From Candidatus Gastranaerophilales bacterium (GTDB lineage: Bacteria; Cyanobacteriota; Vampirovibrionia; Gastranaerophilales; Gastranaerophilaceae): a stretch of DNA of 33,126 nt. Location of the stretch: assembly GCA_944322895.1 (NCBI GenBank), contig CALUQL010000015.1:1-33126 (forward strand), given 5' to 3'. A program made the position numbers and the translations under genes. Below the pieces are notes generated by a model. It saw nothing but the letters and a program-made list of their open reading frames with translations. It made no database searches and had not been told where the DNA came from. Position 1 is the first letter of the stretch; each line of letters starts with the position of its first letter. Below are positions 6,993 to 15,105 of the stretch, one piece after another.

Positions 6993-9293
6993 ATGAAGAT
7001 TTTTGGATGTTTTAATTATAACTATATAAAGTTTAGCCCAATAAATCCTGCTCAAAGGCATTTATGTTATAGTAATAATCTTTTGAATAAGAAAAATGTA
7101 ATTAGTTTTTGTTCGTCAAATATTAAAACAGAATTACCTCAATTTAGAATAAACTATAGAATAAAACAACTAACAAAACTAGGGTTGTCTGATTTTTATG
7201 CACGCAGACTTGCAAAAGTAGACAATAATAAATATCAAAAAATTATAGAACTTGTTTCTCTTGGTGTTTTTGAAGAGGGTTTAGAAGATACAATTGAGTT
7301 GGAAGAAGAACAATATAAACAAGCCCTTGAACTCATAAGTCATAATGTAATTAATGAGGATTTAGCTTCACTTGCAAAACTCGAAGGTAAAGCATATAGA
7401 AGAGTTATAGCGCTTAAAGATAAAGGTGTTGATACTGAACAGGTTGGTCTTTTCGCTAATCTTAGCGATGAAGAATATGAAGAAGCTAAGAAAATGATGA
7501 AGAATGGTTATACTCCGATTGAATCGGCAAGTTTTGCAAGGCTTTCAGAAGAACAAAAAGAAATAGCTTTAAATCTATGTACTATGAATACACCTGTTGA
7601 AATAGCTGCAGATATTGCACTTATGGACGTACAAAGAAGAAATCTTTCCTTGGAATTGATAAGGAAAGGTATATCTGCTGAAGAAGCATTATATATTGCT
7701 AATTTAGAGGATAAACAAGAAGATAGGCTAGATGAGATTATTTCTATGAATGTTGGAGATGAGAATGTCTCAGATTTCGCTAAGTTTTCGGAACAACATT
7801 ATAAAAAAGCTGTATCCTTATTTTCAAAAGGTGTTCTACCAGAGTATATTTCTGAAATAATTGCAATAGAAGATGGGAAAAAGGATAATCCTGAATACAA
7901 GGAATATAGAAAACGAGGATATAGTAGAAGTATTTCCTATGCACTGTCGCTATTGGATTCTGATGAATTAGAAGAATTATCGAAAATAATGAGAAAGAAC
8001 AAAAGAATAAAAGAAATTCTTTTTCAAGAATATGATATAAATCTAATAGAATTACAGGATTCAAAAGAGTTAGAAGCAATTTTTAGTCGAGAAATTCGAT
8101 GTAAAAACGGAACCAAAATTACTTTTGTTCAAACTTTCGATAATCGTGGAAATTCAACAAAAAGTAGACTTGAAGAATATTCAAACCACTCAACATCTTC
8201 AACGTTATCAGGGATTTCAGGTGTATATAAGGCAAAATATGATAAATTTGGAGAAATAAGGGAACTTTCACAATTTATACAAGATCCGGAAACTCATTCA
8301 GTAATTGGAGTTCTTCACAGTAAAGTTTCTGAATTGCTTCCTGGAGTATTTGAATCTGTATATTATGATATTTCAAAGTTTAAAGAAAGTAATTCTAATA
8401 TAGATAATGAGGTTGATTATGATATTGAAAACTCAGTACTAACAAAAGGTATACCAATGTCAACTGTGGTTCAGCTAGAAGATGGAACTATTGTTTATCA
8501 GGAATATTTTAGAAAAAATGGTCTATTGACTGATAGGGAATATAGAGAAAGAAAAAATGCTGATGGTGAAATAATTTATAGTTATTATTCATATAATATC
8601 AAAGACAGAAAAAACAAAAATTTGATGGATATAAAAAGAGTTTATCGAAAACTCAATGATAATGTTTCAATAAACATAATAAATGGTATAACTTATAGAT
8701 TAATCTACGATGACGAGAACAAAGAAATAACCGTATTTGATGGTAAGAACAGTAAAAAAATTTCCTTTAAAGATAAACTTGCCTATTATTCACAGGATAA
8801 ACTCTGGAAAACCATAAAAACACTTCCTATTGATACTCTATTAACAATAGATCAAAATGCAAAAAAATGGAATTATTGCAGAGAAGAAGATTCTTGTGCT
8901 GACGGGTACACACATACAATTTCGACTGGAACAAAACAAAGTGTTATATTACATGAAGCTGGACATTTTAAAGATTATGAAACACAATTTAGTATTAATA
9001 ATAAAACTTTCTTGAAGGTTTATAGTAAGGAAATGAAAGCATTTTTAAATTCAATACCTTATAATGAGCAAGAATTTGTACAATATTTTTCTCCAAGGGC
9101 AACACTAAATGATGCTACAGGAACAAATGAATTTGTAGCTGAAGCGAATATAATTTTAACAACGTATGGAACTGATTATGAAAGATTAAAAACTAGATCA
9201 CAGTTTTTAGTGAGATATTTCCCTGAAACATTAGCGATAGTTGCCGATTTACTGAGAAAAACCTCCCAAAAAAGTTTGCTTGCAGAAGATTAA
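6993..9293 (+). CDS. 27-residue helical-repeat protein with C-terminal zincin (HEAGH) domain
   Basis: 766 residues, family not recognised. Residues 73-292 contain a strict 27-residue repeat. The anchor [LFIT]-[AI]-x-[LVMF] starts at residues 73, 100, 127, 154, 181, 208, 235 and 262, with a ninth degenerate copy near 289. Each unit is two short helices with conserved Tyr/Ala/Leu and a Gly-Val turn. A middle region (about 370-620) is beta-rich and YD-like in character. The C-terminus has HEAGH (H654, E655, H658) followed 55-59 residues later by E713 and E717 in EFVAEA. This layout resembles gluzincins such as the anthrax lethal-factor-like catalytic domain, so zinc protease activity is a reasonable inference. 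No signal peptide or SD is evident. The 6704-6992 spacer is AT-rich and I found no convincing promoter in it. mtaB follows 23 nt downstream. Confidence 0.8.
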   Translation: MKIFGCFNYNYIKFSPINPAQRHLCYSNNLLNKKNVISFCSSNIKTELPQFRINYRIKQLTKLGLSDFYARRLAKVDNNKYQKIIELVSLGVFEEGLEDTIELEEEQYKQALELISHNVINEDLASLAKLEGKAYRRVIALKDKGVDTEQVGLFANLSDEEYEEAKKMMKNGYTPIESASFARLSEEQKEIALNLCTMNTPVEIAADIALMDVQRRNLSLELIRKGISAEEALYIANLEDKQEDRLDEIISMNVGDENVSDFAKFSEQHYKKAVSLFSKGVLPEYISEIIAIEDGKKDNPEYKEYRKRGYSRSISYALSLLDSDELEELSKIMRKNKRIKEILFQEYDINLIELQDSKELEAIFSREIRCKNGTKITFVQTFDNRGNSTKSRLEEYSNHSTSSTLSGISGVYKAKYDKFGEIRELSQFIQDPETHSVIGVLHSKVSELLPGVFESVYYDISKFKESNSNIDNEVDYDIENSVLTKGIPMSTVVQLEDGTIVYQEYFRKNGLLTDREYRERKNADGEIIYSYYSYNIKDRKNKNLMDIKRVYRKLNDNVSINIINGITYRLIYDDENKEITVFDGKNSKKISFKDKLAYYSQDKLWKTIKTLPIDTLLTIDQNAKKWNYCREEDSCADGYTHTISTGTKQSVILHEAGHFKDYETQFSINNKTFLKVYSKEMKAFLNSIPYNEQEFVQYFSPRATLNDATGTNEFVAEANIILTTYGTDYERLKTRSQFLVRYFPETLAIVADLLRKTSQKSLLAED

Positions 9294-9310
9294 TATTTTT
9301 AATTTATAAT
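9276..9310 (+). promoter_or_regulatory. Putative leaderless promoter of mtaB
   Basis: A consensus TATAAT lies at 9305-9310, only 6 nt before the ATG at 9317. A plausible but poor -35 (TTGCAG, 9280-9285) is 19 bases upstream, inside the end of the preceding gene. No SD precedes the ATG. If used, transcription would start at or next to the A of the start codon. Confidence 0.4.
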
Positions 9311-9316
9311 AATAGA

Positions 9317-10609
9317 ATGATGAAAAAATTTATAATAAAAACATTAGGATGCAAAACAAATCAAGTTGAATCTGCATTAATTGCAGAGATTATGACAAAC
9401 AATGGCTATACGGAAACAAACGATATAAATAATGCCGAATATTATATATTAAATTCTTGTTCAGTAACCCAAGTTGCAGATGCAAAAAACCTATCTTATG
9501 TAAGAAGAGCCAAAAGAGAAAATCCGAACATTAAAATAATAATCACAGGTTGTATGGCCCAGTTGGAAAAAGAAAATCTCTTGAAAGAAAACTTTGCAGA
9601 CTATGTAATCGGAAATCACGAAAAGAATGATATTGCTGACATTATAAAAAAAGGTGAAAATTTAAAAGTTTCAGATATTTTTAGTCACGATTATTTTAGG
9701 TATGAGAAACTACATCAAACACATAGAACAAGAGCTTCCGTAAAAATACAAGACGGTTGCAACAACAGATGTTCATACTGTACAATTCCTTTTGCGAGAG
9801 GTAAAAACCGTTCAAATTCAATAAAAAATATAATTGAACAAATTAATTTATTTGCTGATGAAGGATATTTTGAAACAGTTTTAACCGGTATTCATATTGG
9901 ACAATGGGGTAATGATTTAAACCCTCAATTAAAACTTCAGAATTTATTAGAGGAAATCGAAAAAACAAATATAAAAAGATACCGACTTGGCTCATTAAAT
10001 CCAACAGAACTAACAAATGATTTTATCGATTTTTTATCAAAATCTAAAAAATTTTGCCCGCACTTCCATCTTTCACTGCAATCAGTTTGCAATAAGACCC
10101 TCAAAGCTATGAATAGAAACTATGGAGTTCAGGAAGTTAAGAATCTAGTCAGTTATATTAATTACAAATTTGATAAAGCTTTTATCGGTAGTGATATTAT
10201 TGTCGGTTTTCCGAACGAAACTAAAGAAGATTTTGAAATTACATTGAATAATTTAAAAGAACTTGAATTAACACGTATCCATGTATTTCCTTACTCCAGA
10301 AGAAAAGGAACAATAGCAGATAAAATGAATAATCAAGTTGAAACAACAGAAAAAAAACGCAGAGTCAAACTTGTCCAAGAAATATCAGATACAAAGCTAA
10401 ATGTATTTTTTAATAAAAACATTGAAACATATAATGAAGTTATAATCGAAAAACAAAGAGATAAAAAAACAGGTTTACTTAAAGGAATAACAAATAATTA
10501 TATAAATGTTCTAATTGATGATAAAGATTGCTATAAAGACAAACTTGTAAAAGTAAGATTAACATGCTTATCAGACTATAATGAAAAAATGATTGCAGAA
10601 ATTATTTAA
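9317..10609 (+). CDS. mtaB: tRNA (N6-L-threonylcarbamoyladenosine(37)-C2)-methylthiotransferase MtaB
   Basis: 430 residues, the usual length for MtaB. It is a radical-SAM methylthiotransferase that converts t6A37 to ms2t6A in ANN-decoding tRNAs. The N-terminal MTTase domain has the three cluster cysteines C12 (TLGCKTNQVES), C48 (NSCSVT) and C79 (GCMAQ). The radical SAM motif CxxxCxxC is C148/C152/C155 in DGCNNRCSYCTIPFARG. VGFPNETKEDF is the family's conserved Gly-Phe-Pro segment, and a TRAM-like tail follows about residue 365. TLGCKTN rather than the MiaB-type TxGCQMN supports MtaB over MiaB or RimO. Its end overlaps the convergent gene by 8 nt with no terminator between them. A second in-frame ATG directly follows the first (9320). 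Confidence 0.9.
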   Translation: MMKKFIIKTLGCKTNQVESALIAEIMTNNGYTETNDINNAEYYILNSCSVTQVADAKNLSYVRRAKRENPNIKIIITGCMAQLEKENLLKENFADYVIGNHEKNDIADIIKKGENLKVSDIFSHDYFRYEKLHQTHRTRASVKIQDGCNNRCSYCTIPFARGKNRSNSIKNIIEQINLFADEGYFETVLTGIHIGQWGNDLNPQLKLQNLLEEIEKTNIKRYRLGSLNPTELTNDFIDFLSKSKKFCPHFHLSLQSVCNKTLKAMNRNYGVQEVKNLVSYINYKFDKAFIGSDIIVGFPNETKEDFEITLNNLKELELTRIHVFPYSRRKGTIADKMNNQVETTEKKRRVKLVQEISDTKLNVFFNKNIETYNEVIIEKQRDKKTGLLKGITNNYINVLIDDKDCYKDKLVKVRLTCLSDYNEKMIAEII

Positions 10610-10991
10610 TTACAACAAGTTGTTTAAGTATTTTTTTATATTCATCATCAACGTGATTTTTTGTAAAAAAATCATCAAGGGAGGTATATTTACCTAGTTT
10701 TCGTCTTATCCAAACAACTTTTTTTGCTTTAACTCTATCGAAACCTGGTAATTCTTTTATATATTCCCAATCCGTTTTGTTGACATTTACTTCAATATCT
10801 TGTTTTTTTGTTTTCTTTTGTTTAAGTAACTGAACATATAGTCTTAATTCGTTTATTTTTTGTTCTTTGAGAATTTTACCAATTATAATTATTGCAATAC
10901 CAGCCAATATTAAAAAAGCAACATAAACCGGACTCTTATAAAAAAAGGCTAACCCAATTAATGAAAAATACAAATACCAAAATATAAACAT
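10602..10991 (-). CDS. Small membrane protein with helix-hairpin-helix (ComEA-like) domain
   Basis: 129 residues from ATG at 10991, which has TAGG 6 nt upstream. A TTG two codons earlier (10997) is a less likely start. Residues 1-45 are two hydrophobic segments, predicted membrane helices. A Lys-rich stretch follows, then a helix-hairpin-helix region (about 72-127) with VNKTDWEYIKELPGFDRVKA. This resembles the ComEA/PulK-type fold, which often binds DNA or protein non-specifically. A membrane-anchored HhH protein could act in DNA uptake or secretion, but no competence gene is adjacent and I assign no function. It overlaps mtaB tail-to-tail by 8 nt. Confidence 0.7.
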   Translation of the reverse strand: MFIFWYLYFSLIGLAFFYKSPVYVAFLILAGIAIIIIGKILKEQKINELRLYVQLLKQKKTKKQDIEVNVNKTDWEYIKELPGFDRVKAKKVVWIRRKLGKYTSLDDFFTKNHVDDEYKKILKQLVVIK

Positions 10992-11045
10992 AAACAACCT
11001 AAACTATTTTCAATCGACATATAATAATTATATTATATAAATAAA

Positions 11046-11342
11046 CTAATTTTGAATTGTTATACCAAATTCTTCTAATTTTTGAATTATTTCTGCTTTT
11101 TTTTGTTCCCAAAGAACAATTTCTTTTTTCAAATTATGCTTATTAGCTGAGCTTAATAATTTTTTCACATATTCAAGCTCAACAACATACCTTCTAGGTG
11201 AATTACATAAATCGCTTTTTTCCATTTTTTTAGAGAAATCAGAATAAAGATTACATAATAGAATATGAGATTGGGGACTAGAGCCAATTGACGGATTAAC
11301 ATTTCTATTCATATTAATACTTTCCATATTAGGATTTTCCAT
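11046..11342 (-). CDS. Small protein coupled to the calpain-like protease gene
   Basis: 98 residues, not recognised. The start ATG at 11342 lies 8 nt after the stop of the 1158-residue protease gene, and the likely SD (TAGG) overlaps that stop codon, indicating translational coupling. The first 30 residues are Asn/Met/Ser-rich and probably disordered. The rest is helical and charged, with conserved-looking YVVELEYVKKLL and a C-terminal amphipathic helix. No signal peptide or membrane segment. Small genes coupled to large toxin- or effector-like proteases can encode chaperones or inhibitors, but nothing in the sequence proves this. Confidence 0.6.
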   Translation of the reverse strand: MENPNMESINMNRNVNPSIGSSPQSHILLCNLYSDFSKKMEKSDLCNSPRRYVVELEYVKKLLSSANKHNLKKEIVLWEQKKAEIIQKLEEFGITIQN

Positions 11343-11350
11343 CTATAAAC

Positions 11351-14300
11351 CTACGCTATTCTAGCATAATATATGCTTCTAAAATATTTTGTCAATTGTG
11401 ATTCATTTATTACAATATGTTTATAAGTATGCCATGGATTTGTAATTTCGAAAAGTATTTCTCCATTTTTTCCGTTTATTGGTTTTATTGAATATGCATG
11501 ACTACCAACAATATCTAATTCTTTATTTAAGAATACTGTATCAGTATTTCCATTTGTACCACCACCAAATATATATTTATGATTGGATGAGTTATCTTTC
11601 AATAATTTAAGACCAGAATCCACTGTTAATCTGTCTGAATTTTCAAATCCAAATATAGCAAATACATCATTCATATATCCACCGTTACCACGAAGTTCTT
11701 GCGGTCTGTTGCTATCTAAAACTAATTCATTTAGTTTTTGATTTAGGTTTTCAATTTCTGTATTAGTCTTATTAAGTATATTTTGATATTTTTCTTTATG
11801 TATATTGAGATTATCAAAGTTTATTGATATACCATCTTCTGTATTAGTTATAAATTTAGAATAAAAACTTTCTCTATATTCTGGGAAGAAATCTCCTATT
11901 TTGTCATATTCTCCAATTGGCAGTTCATCTACTAATTTTCTTGCATTTTCTAAATCTAAATTTTCCATATTGAAATCATATATTGCATCAAATGCTTTTC
12001 CTGCTTCAACTATATTTTCGTAATCGCTAATTTTGTTTATAATTTCACCTTCTAAGTCTTTAGCTTTTTTATCTAGCAATTCAAGACCATAGGTATATTC
12101 AATCATTCTTACACCTTCGGAACCGTTAACAATTTTTGTTGATTCAACATAATCTGTCATATTTTTATTAAAATCAAGTTTGAACTCAACATTACCTTTA
12201 GGGAGCTTAAAGCTTACAGAACCGTCTTGATTTTCAACAAAACATCTTAAAATTTGTGGGCTTGTTTCAGGATTAGACAACATAGAATAAATAGATGAAA
12301 CCAAGTAACAATCACCAATGTTTTGTTGTTGTATTTTTACATTATTTCCGTTAGGAAATAATCTATTGTATGTTTTAGCTGAAATATTTAATTCTTCAAT
12401 ATTTCCATTGCTTAATTTAATACCTATATTTTTGGTATTTGGTAATTGAACCATATCACCAACAGATGTATTTAAACTATTTTTATTACCCGTAAATATA
12501 TTAATGCTTGGTTTCTTACCTTCTAATGAAATAAGTTGATTAGCATTTTCATCAATATTCAATGACTCACCATTTAGAAAAATAACTTTTTCATCTCCAA
12601 ATGATACAGATTTGTTTGTTCTTGAATTTATTAATGTTCCACCTTCTATCTTAATATCATCACCAGCTTTTACAGATAAAGAGTTTGAACCAAATATTTT
12701 ATTTGTAGCTTCGCCAAATCCTAAACTTGTTAATGAACCAAAACCTGCACCTTGCAACGTTGTTTCTGCTAATTCAGATAAAGAAAAATCTTTATCTTTA
12801 TCCAAAGCAGTATCAACAATATATTCTAAAGAATTACCTAGAGCACCATCAACTGCGCCTTCAACAAGTTCACCAGTAATTCTTGAAGCAGCAGTTTCAA
12901 TCAGAAATTCACCTGCCTCATTTTTTATAATATTGCCAACTTGATTTTGCAATATTCTTCCTGCAGCTGCTTTTCCAAGATTGTTTGCCACTCCTCCAGA
13001 AAGACCGCTAGCACCTCCAACTAATGCATCTTTTAACATATCTGTTTTTGCATAATCAACGATATCTTCAATGAAAGATTTATCATTCTTTTGTGTTGCT
13101 GCATCTAGAGCTTTTATACCAACATTAACAGCTGCACCAACAGCAAAACCTCCAACAGGACCTAATGTTGCTGTTGCAATACCTGCTACAGTTGTTGATA
13201 CTGCATTTAATGCAGAATCTTGTGTTGATTCGTAGTCCATAGCTGTTTCTGCAGCTTTTGTATTGCTTACTTTAGATCTTCCGTTAAATAGTTCATTTAA
13301 ACTTTCAGTTGTTAAATCTTCACCAGTCAAAGCTTTATAATATGAAGCAAATTCTTTTTCTGAAGTGGCATTGCACATTTTATCAACTAGTTTTTCGCAT
13401 TCTTTCATTTGCGATTTTGCCATTTTTTCTGTTGTACCAATACCAACAAAATTATTAACTTTACCTATAACGGTAGAAATTATACCTTGAGATTCAACTG
13501 AATCATCAAAATTCTTTGACATTTTTGACACTTGTGAAGAAATTTCATTTTTGATATCATCAAAATCTACAGACTGACCATCTTCAAGTGTAAAATTACC
13601 TTCTTTTAAGCTTTCTTGTGTTTTTATACTTTCTTCAATTGCATCTATATCAGGCTTTTCTGAAAATACCTTTGTATATAGTTTTGAAATAGCATTTGTG
13701 TCAGCACCATTTTTCAAAGAATTGTACATTTCATACATTTCAGAAACTTGGTTTAGTTCGCCTTTTGTACCACGGCCGAACAATCCTTGTGCCCCATCCC
13801 AAAGTTTTCCTAATCCTGATTTAGAATTAGCTTCAGTTTCAATTTCACTTTGTTGATTTAATAACTCTGCCTCAATAGCAGCTAACATGTAATCATTAAC
13901 AGTTTGGGTCTTTTCCTCAGGTTCTTTTTCAGCTTCCTGTTCTTTTTCTTGTTGTTCCGCCTGTTGCACCAACTCATTATATTCTTGTTCAACGATAGAT
14001 ATTTTAGCTTCTAAATCTCCAATTTTTACTTGCAATTCTGCACCCTTAGCACGAATTTGTTCCAGTTTTTGTTCCTGTAATAAAACATCTTTTTGAGCCT
14101 GTTTTAATGTAGTTTCTGCAGTTTTTAGTTCTTTTTCTGTAGCTTTCAATTCAGTTTCTGCAGTTTTTAATTCTGTTTCAGTTGTTTTTAATTCTGTTTC
14201 AGCTTCTTTTAACTCATTCTGAGCTTTTGTTAATTCATTCTGCGCTTTTGTTAATTCGTTTTGTGCTTTTGCTAATTCGTTTTGTGCAGCATTTAATTCT

Positions 14301-14827
14301 GCCATAGCAGCTGCAACAGCTTCATCTCTTTTAGAGGAATCATATGAAATACTTCCATCACTATTTTCTATAATTTCAATAGGTATTGACATTGCAGCTT
14401 GCAATGAACTTTGTGCATTAGCAACAGCAGCATTGGCTGCATCTACATTCGCCTGAGCTGTACTGACATTGTTTTCAGCATTTTTCACTCCCGATTGTGC
14501 ATTTTCAACAACTGCTTTAGCTGCTGTGACTTCGTTTTTTGCTAGTGTTACCTTTTCTTGGGAATTTGCAACTTCCGTCTCAGCTGCTAAAACTGCTGTT
14601 TCAGAAAGAGAAACAGTTTCACGTGAAGCTGTTAATCCACTTTGCATTGATTCTTCTTGTGACGAGATTGTAGAATACTGTGATTTATATGATTCAATTG
14701 ATGACTCATAATTATTTTTTTCTTGTTCTTTTTTTGCTAATTGAGAGGAAGCAACGGAATCAGATCCATTGTGTTTATAACCATCAGAAGTATAAAAGAA
14801 ATTTCTGTTCTGAACAAGAATCGTCAT
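11351..14827 (-). CDS. Coiled-coil protein with C-terminal calpain-family (C2) cysteine protease
   Basis: 1158 residues. GAGG lies 10 nt before the ATG at 14827. Residues 30-290 are a long Ala/Glu/Lys coiled coil including ten 7-residue repeats of the type ELTKAQN/ELKTAET. About 530-640 are Gly/Ala-rich hydrophobic segments (TATLGPVGGFAVGAAVNVG and following), glycine-zipper-like and able to enter membranes. The C-terminal third is a calpain domain with C840 (IGDCYLVSS), H1110 (GSHAYS) and N1130 (ITNPWHT), the complete catalytic triad in the expected order. EF-hand or C2-like calpain accessory domains are not seen. No Sec signal is present. Layout (long helical shaft, hydrophobic middle, protease tip) suggests an exported effector or toxin, which is inference. 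The small gene downstream is probably co-transcribed. Confidence 0.88.
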   Translation of the reverse strand: MTILVQNRNFFYTSDGYKHNGSDSVASSQLAKKEQEKNNYESSIESYKSQYSTISSQEESMQSGLTASRETVSLSETAVLAAETEVANSQEKVTLAKNEVTAAKAVVENAQSGVKNAENNVSTAQANVDAANAAVANAQSSLQAAMSIPIEIIENSDGSISYDSSKRDEAVAAAMAELNAAQNELAKAQNELTKAQNELTKAQNELKEAETELKTTETELKTAETELKATEKELKTAETTLKQAQKDVLLQEQKLEQIRAKGAELQVKIGDLEAKISIVEQEYNELVQQAEQQEKEQEAEKEPEEKTQTVNDYMLAAIEAELLNQQSEIETEANSKSGLGKLWDGAQGLFGRGTKGELNQVSEMYEMYNSLKNGADTNAISKLYTKVFSEKPDIDAIEESIKTQESLKEGNFTLEDGQSVDFDDIKNEISSQVSKMSKNFDDSVESQGIISTVIGKVNNFVGIGTTEKMAKSQMKECEKLVDKMCNATSEKEFASYYKALTGEDLTTESLNELFNGRSKVSNTKAAETAMDYESTQDSALNAVSTTVAGIATATLGPVGGFAVGAAVNVGIKALDAATQKNDKSFIEDIVDYAKTDMLKDALVGGASGLSGGVANNLGKAAAGRILQNQVGNIIKNEAGEFLIETAASRITGELVEGAVDGALGNSLEYIVDTALDKDKDFSLSELAETTLQGAGFGSLTSLGFGEATNKIFGSNSLSVKAGDDIKIEGGTLINSRTNKSVSFGDEKVIFLNGESLNIDENANQLISLEGKKPSINIFTGNKNSLNTSVGDMVQLPNTKNIGIKLSNGNIEELNISAKTYNRLFPNGNNVKIQQQNIGDCYLVSSIYSMLSNPETSPQILRCFVENQDGSVSFKLPKGNVEFKLDFNKNMTDYVESTKIVNGSEGVRMIEYTYGLELLDKKAKDLEGEIINKISDYENIVEAGKAFDAIYDFNMENLDLENARKLVDELPIGEYDKIGDFFPEYRESFYSKFITNTEDGISINFDNLNIHKEKYQNILNKTNTEIENLNQKLNELVLDSNRPQELRGNGGYMNDVFAIFGFENSDRLTVDSGLKLLKDNSSNHKYIFGGGTNGNTDTVFLNKELDIVGSHAYSIKPINGKNGEILFEITNPWHTYKHIVINESQLTKYFRSIYYARIA
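14095..14303 (-). repeat. Ten tandem 21-bp coding repeats (heptads) in the calpain-like gene
   Basis: About ten 21-bp units encode heptads of two flavours, ELTKAQN near 14213-14303 and ELKTAET near 14095-14210. Within each flavour the DNA is nearly identical (for instance TTGTTAATTCATTCT recurring at 21-bp spacing), which points to recent expansion by slippage or unequal exchange. Confidence 0.8.
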
Positions 14828-15037
14828 ATAATGAGAACCTCAAATAATATATCTTCAACTAAAAAAGTTATCGGCAAAAGAGGAATAATACTTTAGAAGG
14901 TTGGATAAAATCTTATAAAAAAATTGAAAATGTTTTGAAATATTTATATGAAACAGAAAAATAATTAGTTTATAAAACTTAATAAAAATATATCATATTA
15001 AAATATAAATACTTTCGTTACATATCATCAATATTAA

Positions 15038-15067
15038 TTTACAATCAAAAGAAATATGTGCTAGGAT
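15038..15067 (+). promoter_or_regulatory. Putative promoter of dnaE
   Basis: TTTACA (15038-15043) and TAGGAT (15062-15067) are 18 bases apart, placing the transcription start near 15074 and giving a leader of about 30 nt that contains AAGGG before the ATG at 15106. The rest of the 14828-15105 spacer is AT-rich with no gene I can support. Confidence 0.4.
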
Positions 15068-15105
15068 ATTTTTATAGTTTATGGGTCGAGAAAAGGGATA
15101 AATAA

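Noticed and set aside
14095..14303. CRISPR-like short regular repeats
   Set aside because: Period 21 bp with no spacers, in frame, and encoding coiled-coil heptads inside a long gene.
14870..14965. Plus-strand frame with protein-like residues (LEGWIKSYKKIENVL) upstream of dnaE
   Set aside because: It has no start codon after the preceding in-frame stop, and its Lys/Ile/Tyr/Asn content is what random AT-rich DNA gives. At most a gene remnant, not supportable.
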